Shown here: positions 1-8,930 of the stretch, piece after piece
Layout of the letters: each line of letters begins with the position of its first letter
How positions within the stretch are numbered: the first letter of the stretch is position 1
From: Microbacterium lacus
GTDB lineage: Bacteria; Actinomycetota; Actinomycetes; Actinomycetales; Microbacteriaceae
Assembly: GCF_002812805.1 (NCBI RefSeq)
Contig: NZ_NMUM01000030.1
Span: 422,385-486,384, forward strand
DNA: 64,000 nt
Reading direction: 5' to 3'
Translations under genes and position numbers: made by a program
The notes under the pieces: generated by a model
What the model was told of the DNA's origin: nothing
Database searches by the model: none
The model's input: only the letters and a program-made list of their open reading frames with translations

Positions 1-196
1 GGTGAAAGAGCGTCTGGAGGACGAGCGACCGGTTGTGCCCGCGTCCGTGCTCCGGCAGGACCTTCTTGCCGGGCCGCAGGGAGCGACCGGCCCCGAAAGC
101 CCGTGGAGACGTCGTTGCCTGCGGCGTGGTGTTCGGGAGCGTGCGTTCGGTCGCGGACTCGGACACCGCGCCGGGGGGCTGCTCGGGGGTCGACAT
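1..196 (-). CDS. ROK family transcriptional regulator, N-terminal fragment
   Basis: Starts at ATG 196 and runs off the left edge, so only about 65 residues are visible. A Ser/Thr/Pro-rich lead is followed by GKKVLPEHGRGHNRSLVLQT and LFH. This is the usual entry into the winged helix-turn-helix of ROK (NagC/XylR-type) sugar-responsive repressors, where such an N/H-R-S-L-V-L-Q-x-L segment precedes the DNA-binding helices. The sugar-kinase-like half lies outside the window. The palindrome just upstream of the start suggests autoregulation. Ligand unknown. Confidence 0.75.
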   Translation of the reverse strand, partial: MSTPEQPPGAVSESATERTLPNTTPQATTSPRAFGAGRSLRPGKKVLPEHGRGHNRSLVLQTLFH

Positions 197-199
197 GTT

Positions 200-220
200 T
201 GTTAGTAGACCTTACTAACA
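200..220. promoter_or_regulatory. ROK-type operator palindrome upstream of the ROK gene
   Basis: Perfect 8-bp inverted repeat TGTTAGTA (200-207), spacer GACCT, TACTAACA (213-220). It begins 4 bp upstream of the leftward ATG, so it covers the leader and ribosome-binding region. TTAGTA/TACTAA half-sites are typical of ROK repressors, which supports autorepression. Confidence 0.6.
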
Positions 221-343
221 CGCTCGTTGGCAACCCCTCGTTCATAGTTCGTTCGGATCATTTACAAAACCGTAATCTTGCGTCCTCGCGACGCCGCGCA
301 GAGAGCGCGCATAGGCTGGGACCTTCACCGAGGGGGAACTGTC

Positions 344-811
344 ATGAATCGACGACTGATCGCGCTCGCGCTTGCCGTGACAGCAACGTTCGGCTTGACC
401 GCGTGCACGGGCGGCGGGACCGAATCCTCCGAGGGCACCGAGTCTTCGAACAGCGAGTCTTCGAGTGGCGCGAGCGCACCCGAGTCGCAGACCGTGGAAG
501 AGGCCTGCGCCTCGGTCAACGACACAATCCAGAGCGTCTCTGACGACTTCGAGGGCGTCACCGCCGAACAGCCCGAGGACGCGGCCGCCGCGTTCCAGGC
601 CGCGGCGGATGCCTTGGGAGACGCGTCCGCAGAGGTCGGAAATGCCGAGGTCGCCGCGCTGCTGCCCGACATCCAGGCCGTCTTCGAGGCTGCCGGAGAA
701 GCGATGACCGCCCTCTCCGAGGGGGATGCCACCAAGGTCGCCGAGTTGCAGAACCTCGGAACGGACCTGCAGGAGAGCTTCACCGCGTTCCAGGAACTCT
801 GCCTGGAGTAG
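344..811 (+). CDS. Secreted lipoprotein of unknown function
   Basis: 155 residues. The start at ATG 344 follows a GAGGGGGA Shine-Dalgarno. Residues 1-20 are a lipoprotein signal peptide (MNRR, hydrophobic core, lipobox LTAC with Cys about 20), so the mature protein should be anchored outside the membrane. A Gly/Ser/Glu-rich linker of about 30 residues follows, then an Ala/Glu-rich, probably all-helical domain with one Cys near each end (EEACASV and ELCLE) that could form a disulphide. No catalytic motif is visible. Family not recognised. Confidence 0.8.
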   Translation: MNRRLIALALAVTATFGLTACTGGGTESSEGTESSNSESSSGASAPESQTVEEACASVNDTIQSVSDDFEGVTAEQPEDAAAAFQAAADALGDASAEVGNAEVAALLPDIQAVFEAAGEAMTALSEGDATKVAELQNLGTDLQESFTAFQELCLE

Positions 812-822
812 GCCAGACCCCT

Positions 823-844
823 CTTTGCGCCGCGTCGCGCAAAG
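823..844 (+). terminator. Hairpin terminator after the lipoprotein gene
   Basis: CTTTGCGC (823-830), 6-nt loop, GCGCAAAG (837-844), perfect 8-bp stem 12 bp after the stop codon. No T tract beyond GTTGC, so termination is inferred from position and stem. Confidence 0.5.
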
Positions 845-943
845 TTGCACGCTCGCGCCGAGCACGATAAAGAGTCGTTGCGCCTTCGTTATCAACCCTC
901 GCCTACAATCGAGGCACACCCCTCCGCGGGTGAGGGGGGGCCC

Positions 944-2377
944 GTGACTGATCTCATCTCGACGCCATCGTCTACTGACGACGATGCGCCGCTGACGCCT
1001 GCGCCGCGCGTGGAGTGGACTCCGGCGCCTCCGCGCAAGCGTCGCCGCTGGCCACTCGCCCTGTGGATCGGTATCCCCGCTCTCGCGCTTGCGGGTGCCG
1101 GCGCCTTCTTCGGAACCATCCTGATCGCACCTGGTGTCGCCATCGCGGGAGTTCCCGTCGGTGGTCTCACCGTGGGCGCCGCGGCCGAGAAGGTCTCGCA
1201 GACCGTCTCGGGAACGGGCGTCGAGGTGTCCGTCGCCGGCACCACCGCGACCATCACCGGTGCCGATCTGGGAGCGTCGATCGATGCGGATGCGCTCGCG
1301 CAGGCCGCCCTCGAAACGCACCCGATGTGGCAGGTGGGCGGATGGTTCCCGAGCCCCGACCGCATCGCCCCCGAGGTGGACTCCGCAGAATCGCAGGCGG
1401 CCATCGCGAACGCGTTCGCCGCCGACTGGGTCGAACCGGTCGACGCTGTCGTCGCGTTCGACGCCGCCACGGGCTCCTACGTCGTCACACCCGCGGTGCC
1501 GGGGCGCGGGCTCGACCACGCCGCGATCGAGCAGGCCTACGAGGCCCGGCTACTCGACCCCTCGCTCCCCCAGGCCTTCGACGGCGAGCTGGTCGCTCTC
1601 GAAGCCGACATCACGACGGATGCCGCGACATCCCGTGTCGAGCAGCTGAACGCCATGGTCGCGTCGGCGGGCTTCTACGTCGGCGAGGAGCGCACCGTTC
1701 CGATCGCCGCGGATGTGCTCGCTTCGTGGCTGACCCTGACGCCGGATCCCGAACAGGGCACGATCGATATCTCGGCCGACAGTGCGGCGATCCAGACCGT
1801 GGTGGACGCGCTGCCCGCAGCCGTCGATCGCGCGCCTGTCAACGGCGTCCAGGTTGTCAACAAGGCCGGCACGGTCCTGCGCACCGAACAGGCCGGAGCC
1901 GACGGACGCGTTCTCGGCGCGACGGCCGGAATCGCCGCCGGCTTTGCATCGCAGCTCGCGGCCGGTGATGCCGCCTACGCACTCGATGTCGAGGTGACAA
2001 CCGCGCAGACCACGTCCGTGGTCCGTGTGCTCGAGGTCGATCTGTCCGAGCAGCGCCTGTATGTGAAAGAGAACGACGTCGTGGTCGACTCGTGGCTGAT
2101 CTCCAGCGGAGGACCCGGTTGGGCCACCCGCCAGGGCAACTTCACCGTGAACGCCAAGGTGCGCGTCCAGGACATGGGCAACAGCGAGGTCGGCTATCTG
2201 CAGCCCGATGTCGAGTGGGTCATGTACTTCAGCGGCGACCAGGCCTTCCACGCCGTCTACTGGCGGAACATCTGGGGCACACCGCTGAGCCACGGATGCG
2301 TCGGCATGCCGACGTCGCTGGCCAAGCAGATCTACCAGTGGGCCGACGTCGGCACCGACGTCTGGGTGCACGCGTAA
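944..2377 (+). CDS. L,D-transpeptidase with YkuD catalytic domain
   Basis: 477 residues from GTG 944, chosen for the GAGGGGGG ribosome site 5 bp upstream; an ATG further up lacks one. A short acidic/Pro cytoplasmic tail and RKRRR precede one membrane helix (about 37-60). A long extracytoplasmic region resembling the tandem PG_binding_4 domains of actinobacterial YkuD proteins follows. The C-terminal YkuD domain has HAVYWRNIWGTPLSHGCVGM: the conserved His, then the SHGC motif with nucleophile Cys about 452. It should form 3-3 peptidoglycan cross-links or attach proteins to the wall. Its 3' end faces the ABC gene across 13 bp. Confidence 0.9.
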   Translation: MTDLISTPSSTDDDAPLTPAPRVEWTPAPPRKRRRWPLALWIGIPALALAGAGAFFGTILIAPGVAIAGVPVGGLTVGAAAEKVSQTVSGTGVEVSVAGTTATITGADLGASIDADALAQAALETHPMWQVGGWFPSPDRIAPEVDSAESQAAIANAFAADWVEPVDAVVAFDAATGSYVVTPAVPGRGLDHAAIEQAYEARLLDPSLPQAFDGELVALEADITTDAATSRVEQLNAMVASAGFYVGEERTVPIAADVLASWLTLTPDPEQGTIDISADSAAIQTVVDALPAAVDRAPVNGVQVVNKAGTVLRTEQAGADGRVLGATAGIAAGFASQLAAGDAAYALDVEVTTAQTTSVVRVLEVDLSEQRLYVKENDVVVDSWLISSGGPGWATRQGNFTVNAKVRVQDMGNSEVGYLQPDVEWVMYFSGDQAFHAVYWRNIWGTPLSHGCVGMPTSLAKQIYQWADVGTDVWVHA

Positions 2378-2390
2378 GCGAACGGCGCGG

Positions 2391-4166
2391 TCAGTTCGAC
2401 TGCAGCGCGACAAGGCGGGCGTATAGGCCACCCCGGGCGAGCAATTCGGTGTGGTTTCCGATCTCGGCAATCCGCCCCGCTTCGATGACGACGATGCGAT
2501 CGGCCCTGCGGACGGTCGACAGCCGGTGGGCGACGACAAGAGTCGTGCGTCCCGTCCGCGCGCGATCGATCGCCTCGGTGACCTTCGCCTCGGACTCGGG
2601 ATCCAGCGCGCTCGTGGCCTCGTCGAGGATCAGGATGCGCGGAGCCCGGATAAGCGCCCGAGCGATCGCGAGGCGCTGCCGCTGCCCGCCCGAGAGACGC
2701 GAGCCGCGATCGCCGATCGTCGCGTCGAGTCCCTCCGGCTGTCCGTGGACGAGGTCCAGGGCATTCGCCGCCGCGAGAGCGTCGAGCACTTCGCGCTCGC
2801 TCCTGTCCAGGTCTCCGTATGTGACGTTCTGCCGGATGGTGCCGTCGAACAGGGCGGGCTCCTGCGGGACGATCGCGACGTGACGACGGAGTGAGCGCAG
2901 ATCGAGGTCGGCGAGGTCGTGGCCGTCGATGAGTACGGCACCCCGACTCGGGTGCACGAAGCCCAGGATCACGTTGACGATGGTCGACTTTCCCGACCCC
3001 GAGGGCCCGACGAAGGCCACGGTCTCGCCGACGCCGATCTCGAGCGTGACGCCGTCGAGTGCGGGGCGCGACGCCTCCGGGTACGTCACGGTGACATCGC
3101 GCAGCTGCACGCGGCCCGTGATTCCGGGAACGGAAGCCTTACCGGCGTTCTCCTCGACGTCGAGCTCTTCCGTCACCTCGGCGATCGAGCGCACCGAGTC
3201 CATGCCTCGACTGAAGACCGGCGCGACGTTCATCAACATCACGATCGCGTTGGTGAGAACCGTGAAGTACGTCGTGAGCAGCACGACCTCCCCGGCAGAA
3301 ATCGGAACGAGCTGGAGCACCGCGGCCGTGGCCGCACCCACGAGGCACAGGAGCCCGAGCACCTGGTAAGAAATCCACGACAGCGCAGCGAAGCGACCAT
3401 TGAGAACATCGAGCTCGCGTCCGGCAGCGCGAACGGACGCGGCCCGCGCCGCGACCCGTGACGTCGCGAGATCCTCGAGGCCGTGCCCACGCGTGAGCGG
3501 CATCAACGTGGCCATCTCGTTGACCTGCGCAGAGAGGCGCTCGACCTGACGTCGGAATGCCTCGTTGCGCTGACCGGCGCGACTGCGGATGAAGATGACG
3601 AGTCCTGCGCCGACGGGGATCGTCAAGGCAAATACCACGACGAACTGCGGCACCGTGACCGCTGTGATCACGATCGCGCCGAGCAGAGTCGCGATCGACC
3701 CGACCGCGGTCGGGAATACCTGTTGCATCGTGAGTTCGAGGTTCTCGACATCTCGGATGATTTTGGTCTGCATGACCGACGCATTCTGGCGGTTGTGATA
3801 GCCGAGCGAGAGACGCTGCATCCGCGCGGCTAGCCCCGAGCGCACGGTGAATGCCAGGGAGCGGGTCGCCGCCGAGGTCAGCCGCACGACGATCATGTTG
3901 AACGGATAGTTGAGCACGAGAAGCGCGAGCGCCGCCCCTCCCCACATCCACAACCCGTCGACGGGCCCACCGCTCACGACGATGTCGATGATCGCCGCGG
4001 TGATCGGCGGCAGCAACCAGGCCGGACTGTCCTTGACGACGAAGCAGGCGATCGCCAGCGTCAGTCGGATACGGTGCGGGCGCAGCAGGCGCAGAAAGGA
4101 ACGCAGCGGCTGCGTTCGCCGCACGCTGGCCGCGAGCAGTGCCTCGGCGTCGGAGTAGTCCGTCAT
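2391..4166 (-). CDS. ABC exporter half-transporter (permease-ATPase fusion)
   Basis: 591 residues. The N-terminal type-IV exporter membrane domain has about six helices (residues 35-320). The C-terminal nucleotide-binding domain shows Walker A GPSGSGKST, signature LSGGQRQ, Walker B ILILDEATSALD and the H-loop VAHRLST. All catalytic residues are present, so it can act as a homodimer. The start lies 3 bp after the acetyl esterase stop, indicating co-transcription from the lacI side. Substrate unknown; the neighbourhood would fit a glycan-related or drug-like export substrate. Confidence 0.88.
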   Translation of the reverse strand: MTDYSDAEALLAASVRRTQPLRSFLRLLRPHRIRLTLAIACFVVKDSPAWLLPPITAAIIDIVVSGGPVDGLWMWGGAALALLVLNYPFNMIVVRLTSAATRSLAFTVRSGLAARMQRLSLGYHNRQNASVMQTKIIRDVENLELTMQQVFPTAVGSIATLLGAIVITAVTVPQFVVVFALTIPVGAGLVIFIRSRAGQRNEAFRRQVERLSAQVNEMATLMPLTRGHGLEDLATSRVAARAASVRAAGRELDVLNGRFAALSWISYQVLGLLCLVGAATAAVLQLVPISAGEVVLLTTYFTVLTNAIVMLMNVAPVFSRGMDSVRSIAEVTEELDVEENAGKASVPGITGRVQLRDVTVTYPEASRPALDGVTLEIGVGETVAFVGPSGSGKSTIVNVILGFVHPSRGAVLIDGHDLADLDLRSLRRHVAIVPQEPALFDGTIRQNVTYGDLDRSEREVLDALAAANALDLVHGQPEGLDATIGDRGSRLSGGQRQRLAIARALIRAPRILILDEATSALDPESEAKVTEAIDRARTGRTTLVVAHRLSTVRRADRIVVIEAGRIAEIGNHTELLARGGLYARLVALQSN

Positions 4167-4169
4167 CCG

Positions 4170-5135
4170 CTACACGCGCGAGGCAAGGAACGCCGTCTGC
4201 GCGAGCCACTGGTAGGTCGACCCGCCCTCGTGCTCGTTGAAGGGGTAGACCTCGATCGCTTTCTCGCCCGCGTAGCGGTTGTAGGCGGCGAACACGGTCG
4301 AAGGCGGGCAGATCGGATCGAGTAGTCCCACCGAGAACAGGGCGGGCGCCGCGGCATGCGTCGCCATCGTCGCTCCGTCGAAGTACGACAGGGTGCGAAA
4401 CACCCGCTCCTGCGCACCACGGTGGATCGACAGGTAGCGCACGATCTCGTTGTAGGGGTCGTGGTCGGTCATGCCGACCGCACGCTCGAAGTGGCAGAGG
4501 AACGGCACATCGGGCATTGCGGCGACGAGCCCGTCGCTGAGCCCCGCGGCGGCCAGCGCGATGCCTCCGCCCTGGCTCCCGCCGCACACCGCGACCCGCT
4601 CCGGGTCGACGCGGTTCATCGTGCGGACGGCATCGATCGCCCGCACCGCATCGGTATAGACCCGGCGATAGTAGTAATCGGCGGGGTCTTCGATCCCCCG
4701 AGTCATGAATCCACTGAACGAGGGGCCCGTGCCGTGCGGATCGGGGGTCGCGCCGCCCGTGCCCCACGCGGAGCCCTGACCGCGCGTGTCCATGAACAGG
4801 TAGGCGTACCCGGCCGAGACCCAGCCGAGCCGCTCGAACGGAAGCCCCCGACCCCCGCCGTATCCGTTGTACTCGACCACCGCCGGCAGGCGGCCCTCGG
4901 TGCCGGCGGGGAGCAAAAGCCACGCCCTGATCGGGTCGCCGGCGAAGCCGGGGAAGGTGACGTCGAAGACCTCGATCGTCGAGAGCGGGCTCTCGACCGG
5001 AATCACCTCGACCGGCACGTCGTGCGCACGCGCCTCGGCAAGTGTGCCGCGCCAGAACTCGTCGAAGTCCGGCGGGACCGCGATCTCGGGCGAGTACTCG
5101 CGCAGGTCGTTCAGCGGCAGGTCGAAGCGGGGCAT
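4170..5135 (-). CDS. Acetylxylan esterase / cephalosporin-C deacetylase family (CE7)
   Basis: 321 residues, the normal CE7 length. Alpha/beta hydrolase with the CE7 RGQ signature (DTRGQGSAWG), nucleophile elbow GGSQGGG, acidic residue in VGLLDPICPPST and catalytic His in NEHEGG near the end. CE7 enzymes remove O-acetyl groups from short xylo- and other oligosaccharides, usually in the cytoplasm. No signal peptide is seen. It lies between a lacI gene and an ABC exporter, opposite the mannoside operon, so deacetylation of imported acetylated mannosides is a reasonable inference. Confidence 0.85.
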   Translation of the reverse strand: MPRFDLPLNDLREYSPEIAVPPDFDEFWRGTLAEARAHDVPVEVIPVESPLSTIEVFDVTFPGFAGDPIRAWLLLPAGTEGRLPAVVEYNGYGGGRGLPFERLGWVSAGYAYLFMDTRGQGSAWGTGGATPDPHGTGPSFSGFMTRGIEDPADYYYRRVYTDAVRAIDAVRTMNRVDPERVAVCGGSQGGGIALAAAGLSDGLVAAMPDVPFLCHFERAVGMTDHDPYNEIVRYLSIHRGAQERVFRTLSYFDGATMATHAAAPALFSVGLLDPICPPSTVFAAYNRYAGEKAIEVYPFNEHEGGSTYQWLAQTAFLASRV

Positions 5136-5203
5136 GTCGTTCGTCTCCAGGGGTCGGGTCGGGGATCGAGTGGGATGAGGCTGGGGGTCGGGCGAGGGCC
5201 GGG

Positions 5204-6229
5204 TCAGTGGTCGTCGCCCGTCGGCGCCGGACGCTCACCGCTGCCGCGCTCGATGATCCACGTGGGCAGCTCGACCTGACGAGTGAATCCCGCCGGATCG
5301 CCGATGCGCTCCATCGCCGCCAGCGCGGCCTGTCGGCCCAGCTCGAACGGGTCGTAGCTGATCACGCTCACACCGATGACGTCCGCGGTGTCAAAGTCGT
5401 CGAAGCCGACGAGGGCCGTGCGTCCGGCTGCATCTCGATCGCGCAGCACCCGCAAGGCTCCGATCGTCATCCGGTTGTTTCCCGCGATCAGGGCGGTCGG
5501 CGCGTCCTCGGACGAGAGTAAGTCGTCCACGATCCTGTCGGGTGGGATCGTCAGGTCGTCCTCGAGCCGCTCCCACCGGGAGCTGTCATGGATGCCGTAT
5601 TCAGCCAGGGCGTCGCGGTAGCCACGCAGGCGCTCCTTCTGCGTGTAGACGGATGCCGGATTGCACACGTAGCCGATGCGCCGATGCCCGCGGGCCAGGA
5701 GCCGGCTCGTCGCGTCGAAGACGCCGCGACGGTTCTCGAGCACGATCGAGTCGGCGACGAGGTTGCGCGCCGGCCGGTCGATCGCGATCACGGGGGTTCC
5801 GAGCTGACGCTCACCCTCCAGGTAGGACTGGTCATCGGCGACCGGGATGAGCAGGAGCGCGCCGATGCGCTGCGCGAGGAGCGCGTCGGCGACCCGTTCC
5901 TCGCCCTCGGGCGTGTCGTCGGTCGTCGCCACGACGAGCGCGTGGCCGTGCGCGGCCAGCTCTTTTTCGATACCCGCGGCGACTTTGTAGTAGAAGGGGT
6001 TGCCGAGCTCACCCATGATGAACCCGATCGTGTTCGTGCCGCCGCCGCGGCGCAGGTTGCGCGCGAGCGTGTTCGGCCGGAAACGCAGCCGCTTGGCCGC
6101 CGCGAGCACACGCTCGGCCGTTTCGGGTGAGACGAGCTCGCGACTCGCGAACACGCGCGAGACCGTCTTCGAACTCACGCCGGCGAGACGGGCGACGTCG
6201 TCGAGGGTCGCGCGGTTCTGAACCGTCAC
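5204..6229 (-). CDS. LacI family transcriptional regulator
   Basis: 341 residues from GTG 6229, with AAGGTGAG about 5 bp upstream. Residues 8-60 are the LacI headpiece: TLDDVARLAGVSSKTVSRVF, then the hinge helix region FRPNTLARNLRRGG. The rest is a periplasmic-binding-like effector domain (NTIGFIMGELGNPFYYKVA). It is transcribed away from the binding-protein gene across a shared 289-bp region, so it is the probable local regulator of both the mannoside operon and the esterase unit. The effector is likely a mannoside or its product, by inference. Confidence 0.9.
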   Translation of the reverse strand: MTVQNRATLDDVARLAGVSSKTVSRVFASRELVSPETAERVLAAAKRLRFRPNTLARNLRRGGGTNTIGFIMGELGNPFYYKVAAGIEKELAAHGHALVVATTDDTPEGEERVADALLAQRIGALLLIPVADDQSYLEGERQLGTPVIAIDRPARNLVADSIVLENRRGVFDATSRLLARGHRRIGYVCNPASVYTQKERLRGYRDALAEYGIHDSSRWERLEDDLTIPPDRIVDDLLSSEDAPTALIAGNNRMTIGALRVLRDRDAAGRTALVGFDDFDTADVIGVSVISYDPFELGRQAALAAMERIGDPAGFTRQVELPTWIIERGSGERPAPTGDDH

Positions 6230-6518
6230 TGACTCACCTTCCTGGGATTCCGGTTAGCCTAACATCGCTTCGGCATCATGTCGACGTCAGACATTTCACG
6301 GACATCATCACCACCACAATGTCGGTTTGCGTCTCAATATTTGTTGATAAATCAGCGCTATAGCCCATGAATGATGCTTCGGACAGACAAAGACAGCGTT
6401 GACATTGCGCCTTGTGGATCGCCGCGAATACGCATACTCTGGCCCGGCGATACGCCGCGCGACGATGCGGCGGCAACAGCACCTCAGTTCAAAGCTGAAC
6501 CTGACAAGGAGAGATCAC
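6230..6518. promoter_or_regulatory. Divergent control region between lacI and the glycan operon
   Basis: 289 bp without a gene. Next to lacI is the 11-bp palindrome GTTAGCCTAAC (6253-6263). ATGTC/GACAT half-sites occur at 6278-6282, 6290-6294, 6301-6305 and 6319-6323, and GACAT again at 6401-6405. TTGACA at 6399-6404 is a possible -35 for the rightward operon, but no well-spaced -10 is evident. AAGGAGAG at 6506-6513 is the ribosome site of the binding protein. Which elements are operators is not certain. Confidence 0.4.
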
Positions 6519-7835
6519 ATGGCTAGGAAGACACTGGCGGGCATCACACTGCTCGTCGCGACCGCCGTCGCGGTCAGTGGCTGCACGGGTGGTTCCGGCG
6601 CCAATGACGCGGACAACACGATCGACGGCGAGGTGACGGGCGAGGTGACCTTCGTCACGTGGCGCACCGACCTCGTGCAGGATGGCACCTTCGACGCGTA
6701 CGCGGAGGAGTTCCACGAGATGTACCCCAACGCGACCGTGACGTTCGAAGGCATCACCGACTACGAGGGCGAGTTGAAGACGCGTCTGTCGACGACGAAC
6801 TACGGTGACGTGCTGGGCATCCCGAACAGCGTCCAGCCCGACCAGTTCGCCGACTTCTTCGAGCCTCTCGGGGATACCGAAGAGCTCACGGCCGACTACC
6901 GATTCCTGGCGCCCAAGAGCTACGACGGCACGCAGTACGGCCTGGCACTCGGCGGCAACGCCAACGGCATCGTGTACAACACGGCCGTCTTCGAAGAGGC
7001 CGGCATCACCGCGCCCCCCGCCACCGAAGACGAGTGGCTCGCGGCGATGGAGAAGATTCAGGCGAACACCGACGCCATCCCGATGTACACGAACTATAAG
7101 GACGGCTGGCCCCTCAGCCAATGGTCGGGCAACATCGGCGCCGTGACCGGCGACCCCGAGGCCATGAATGCGATGGCGACCGAGGATGCGCCGTGGACTG
7201 AGGGCACCGACATCTTCGCGATCGACTCGCTCGTCTACGACACGGTCGCTGGTGGCTACACCGAGGAAGACCCGCTGACCACCAACTGGGAGCAGTCGAA
7301 GGTCGACTTCGCGACCGGCAAGATCGCCACGATGGCGCTCGGCTCGTGGGCCATCTCGCAACTGCAGGCGGCGGCGACCGACGCCGGCGAGGACCCGTCC
7401 GTCGTGGGCTACATGACATTCCCCTCGACCGTGGACGGCGCCCAGTACGCGATGGTGGGCGGCGACTACAACCTCGGCATCAACAAGAACTCTTCCGTCA
7501 AGGCCGCCGCCATGGCGTGGATCGACTACCTGATCGAGGACTCGGGGTTCACCGAGTCGCAGGGCATGGTCTCAGCACTGCTGGCCGACCCGTTGCCCGA
7601 GAACCTCACCGGGCTCTCCGACGCGGGTGTTGAGCTCATCGAGCTGAACGCGGCACCGGTGGGGCAAGAGGCACTGTTCACCAACATCGCCGACACCGCC
7701 CAGATCGACGTCTGGGGCAACCTGTACCGCCAGAAGCTCATCGACATCGCGCGCGGCGCCGCCGACGGCGACAAGGAGTCCTACTTCGACGAGCTGAACA
7801 CCCGCTGGGCCGAGGCCCGCGCCGAGGTGGGCTGA
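6519..7835 (+). CDS. ABC sugar transporter substrate-binding lipoprotein
   Basis: 438 residues. ATG 6519 has a strong AAGGAGAG site. Signal peptide with lipobox VSGC (Cys about 22), then a Gly/Asp linker and a family-1 extracellular solute-binding fold (GEVTFVTWR, AALGGNANGIVYN-like central segment). Captures an oligosaccharide outside the cell for the two permeases downstream. No ATPase gene is present here; such CUT1 systems commonly borrow a shared MsiK/MalK-type ATPase. Beta-mannoside substrates are inferred from the glycosidases in the operon. Confidence 0.9.
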   Translation: MARKTLAGITLLVATAVAVSGCTGGSGANDADNTIDGEVTGEVTFVTWRTDLVQDGTFDAYAEEFHEMYPNATVTFEGITDYEGELKTRLSTTNYGDVLGIPNSVQPDQFADFFEPLGDTEELTADYRFLAPKSYDGTQYGLALGGNANGIVYNTAVFEEAGITAPPATEDEWLAAMEKIQANTDAIPMYTNYKDGWPLSQWSGNIGAVTGDPEAMNAMATEDAPWTEGTDIFAIDSLVYDTVAGGYTEEDPLTTNWEQSKVDFATGKIATMALGSWAISQLQAAATDAGEDPSVVGYMTFPSTVDGAQYAMVGGDYNLGINKNSSVKAAAMAWIDYLIEDSGFTESQGMVSALLADPLPENLTGLSDAGVELIELNAAPVGQEALFTNIADTAQIDVWGNLYRQKLIDIARGAADGDKESYFDELNTRWAEARAEVG

Positions 7836-7847
7836 CCCACGACCATC

Positions 7848-7882
7848 GCACCGGCCGGGGCGGACGACGTCCCGGCCGGTGC
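7848..7882 (+). other. Strong intercistronic hairpin
   Basis: GCACCGGCCGGG (7848-7859), 11-nt loop, CCCGGCCGGTGC (7871-7882), perfect 12-bp GC stem between the binding-protein stop and the first permease. There is no T tract. This is the classic position for an mRNA-stabilising or attenuating hairpin that keeps binding protein in excess over membrane components. Confidence 0.75.
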
Positions 7883-7901
7883 CCGTCGAACGGATGCTGT
7901 G

Positions 7902-8930
7902 ATGTCATTCTCCACTGCCGGGCCCACCGGGACGGGTGCCGCTGGGCCCCTCGTCGCCGTCACCCCCGAGGAGCTCGATCTCGCCGAGATCGCCGACTCC
8001 GACCGTCCGCGGCGACGTCGCCGCCGACGCCGCTCCGGCGCCGCTGCCGGCGCCCCCGCGGGTCGAGGCCTCCTCGCGTCACTCACCCCCTACCTCTTCA
8101 TCGGCGCGGCCGTGGGCCTGCTGCTCCTGTTGACATACCTGCCCGCGGTCAACATGCTGTGGTACTCGGTCACCGACTGGGACGGGCTTGACCTCGACAA
8201 GAACTTCATCGGGTTCGACAACTACGTCGACGTGTTCACCGACCCGCAGATATTCGGGGTGTTCTTCGTCAGTCTCTACTACTTCGCGGGCGCATTCGTG
8301 CAGATGGCGATCGCCCTCTACTTCGCCGCTCTCCTGTCGACGTCGACACGGTTCTCGAACTTCTTCCGCGGCGTGCTGTTCTTCCCGTACCTGATCAACG
8401 GCGTCGCGATCGGCTTCGTTTTCCTCTACCTGTTCCAGCCGGACGGGACACTCGACACGGTGCTGAGCTGGTTCGGGCTGAGCGATCCGCCGCAGTGGCT
8501 CGGCGACCCCGACATCGCGAACTACTCGCTCGCCGGCACCAGCGTATGGCGCTACACGGGCATGAACTTCGTGCTGTTCCTCGGGGCGATCCAGTCGATC
8601 CCTGCCGAGTTCTACGAGGCCGCCGAGATCGACGGAGCGAGCAAGTGGCAGCAGTTCTGGGCGCTCACCTTCCCCGGAATCCGTCGCATCATCGGCCTCA
8701 CGTTCATCCTCGCGGTAGCGGGCAGCCTGGCGGTGTTCGAGATCCCCTTCATCATGACCGGTGGCGCGAACGGCACGTCGACGTTCGTCATCCAGACGCT
8801 GCAGACGGCATTCAACTTCCGCCAGGTGGGCCTAGCGTCCGCCATGGCGGTCGTGCTGCTGCTCATCGTCCTGCTGGTCACCTGGGTCCAGCGCAAACTC
8901 TTCCCCGACGAGAAGGTCGAGCTGTCATGA
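7902..8930 (+). CDS. ABC sugar transporter permease, MalF/UgpA type
   Basis: 342 residues from ATG 7902; GTG 7899 is equally possible and no clear ribosome site decides it. The N-terminal 60 residues are disordered with an Arg run, followed by six membrane helices. The EAA loop, which contacts the ATPase, reads EFYEAAEIDGASKWQQFWAL. Its stop overlaps the start of the next permease by ATGA. Forms the membrane heterodimer with that protein. Confidence 0.88.
   Translation: MSFSTAGPTGTGAAGPLVAVTPEELDLAEIADSDRPRRRRRRRRSGAAAGAPAGRGLLASLTPYLFIGAAVGLLLLLTYLPAVNMLWYSVTDWDGLDLDKNFIGFDNYVDVFTDPQIFGVFFVSLYYFAGAFVQMAIALYFAALLSTSTRFSNFFRGVLFFPYLINGVAIGFVFLYLFQPDGTLDTVLSWFGLSDPPQWLGDPDIANYSLAGTSVWRYTGMNFVLFLGAIQSIPAEFYEAAEIDGASKWQQFWALTFPGIRRIIGLTFILAVAGSLAVFEIPFIMTGGANGTSTFVIQTLQTAFNFRQVGLASAMAVVLLLIVLLVTWVQRKLFPDEKVELS

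Noticed and set aside
3139..5238. 699-residue minus-strand frame overlapping the ABC exporter and esterase
   Set aside because: Out of frame with both real genes, Arg/Ala/Gly/Pro-rich composition, no motif.
7848..7882. Full transcription terminator splitting the glycan operon
   Set aside because: No U tract, and the downstream permeases have no evident promoter; more likely a stabilising or partial hairpin.
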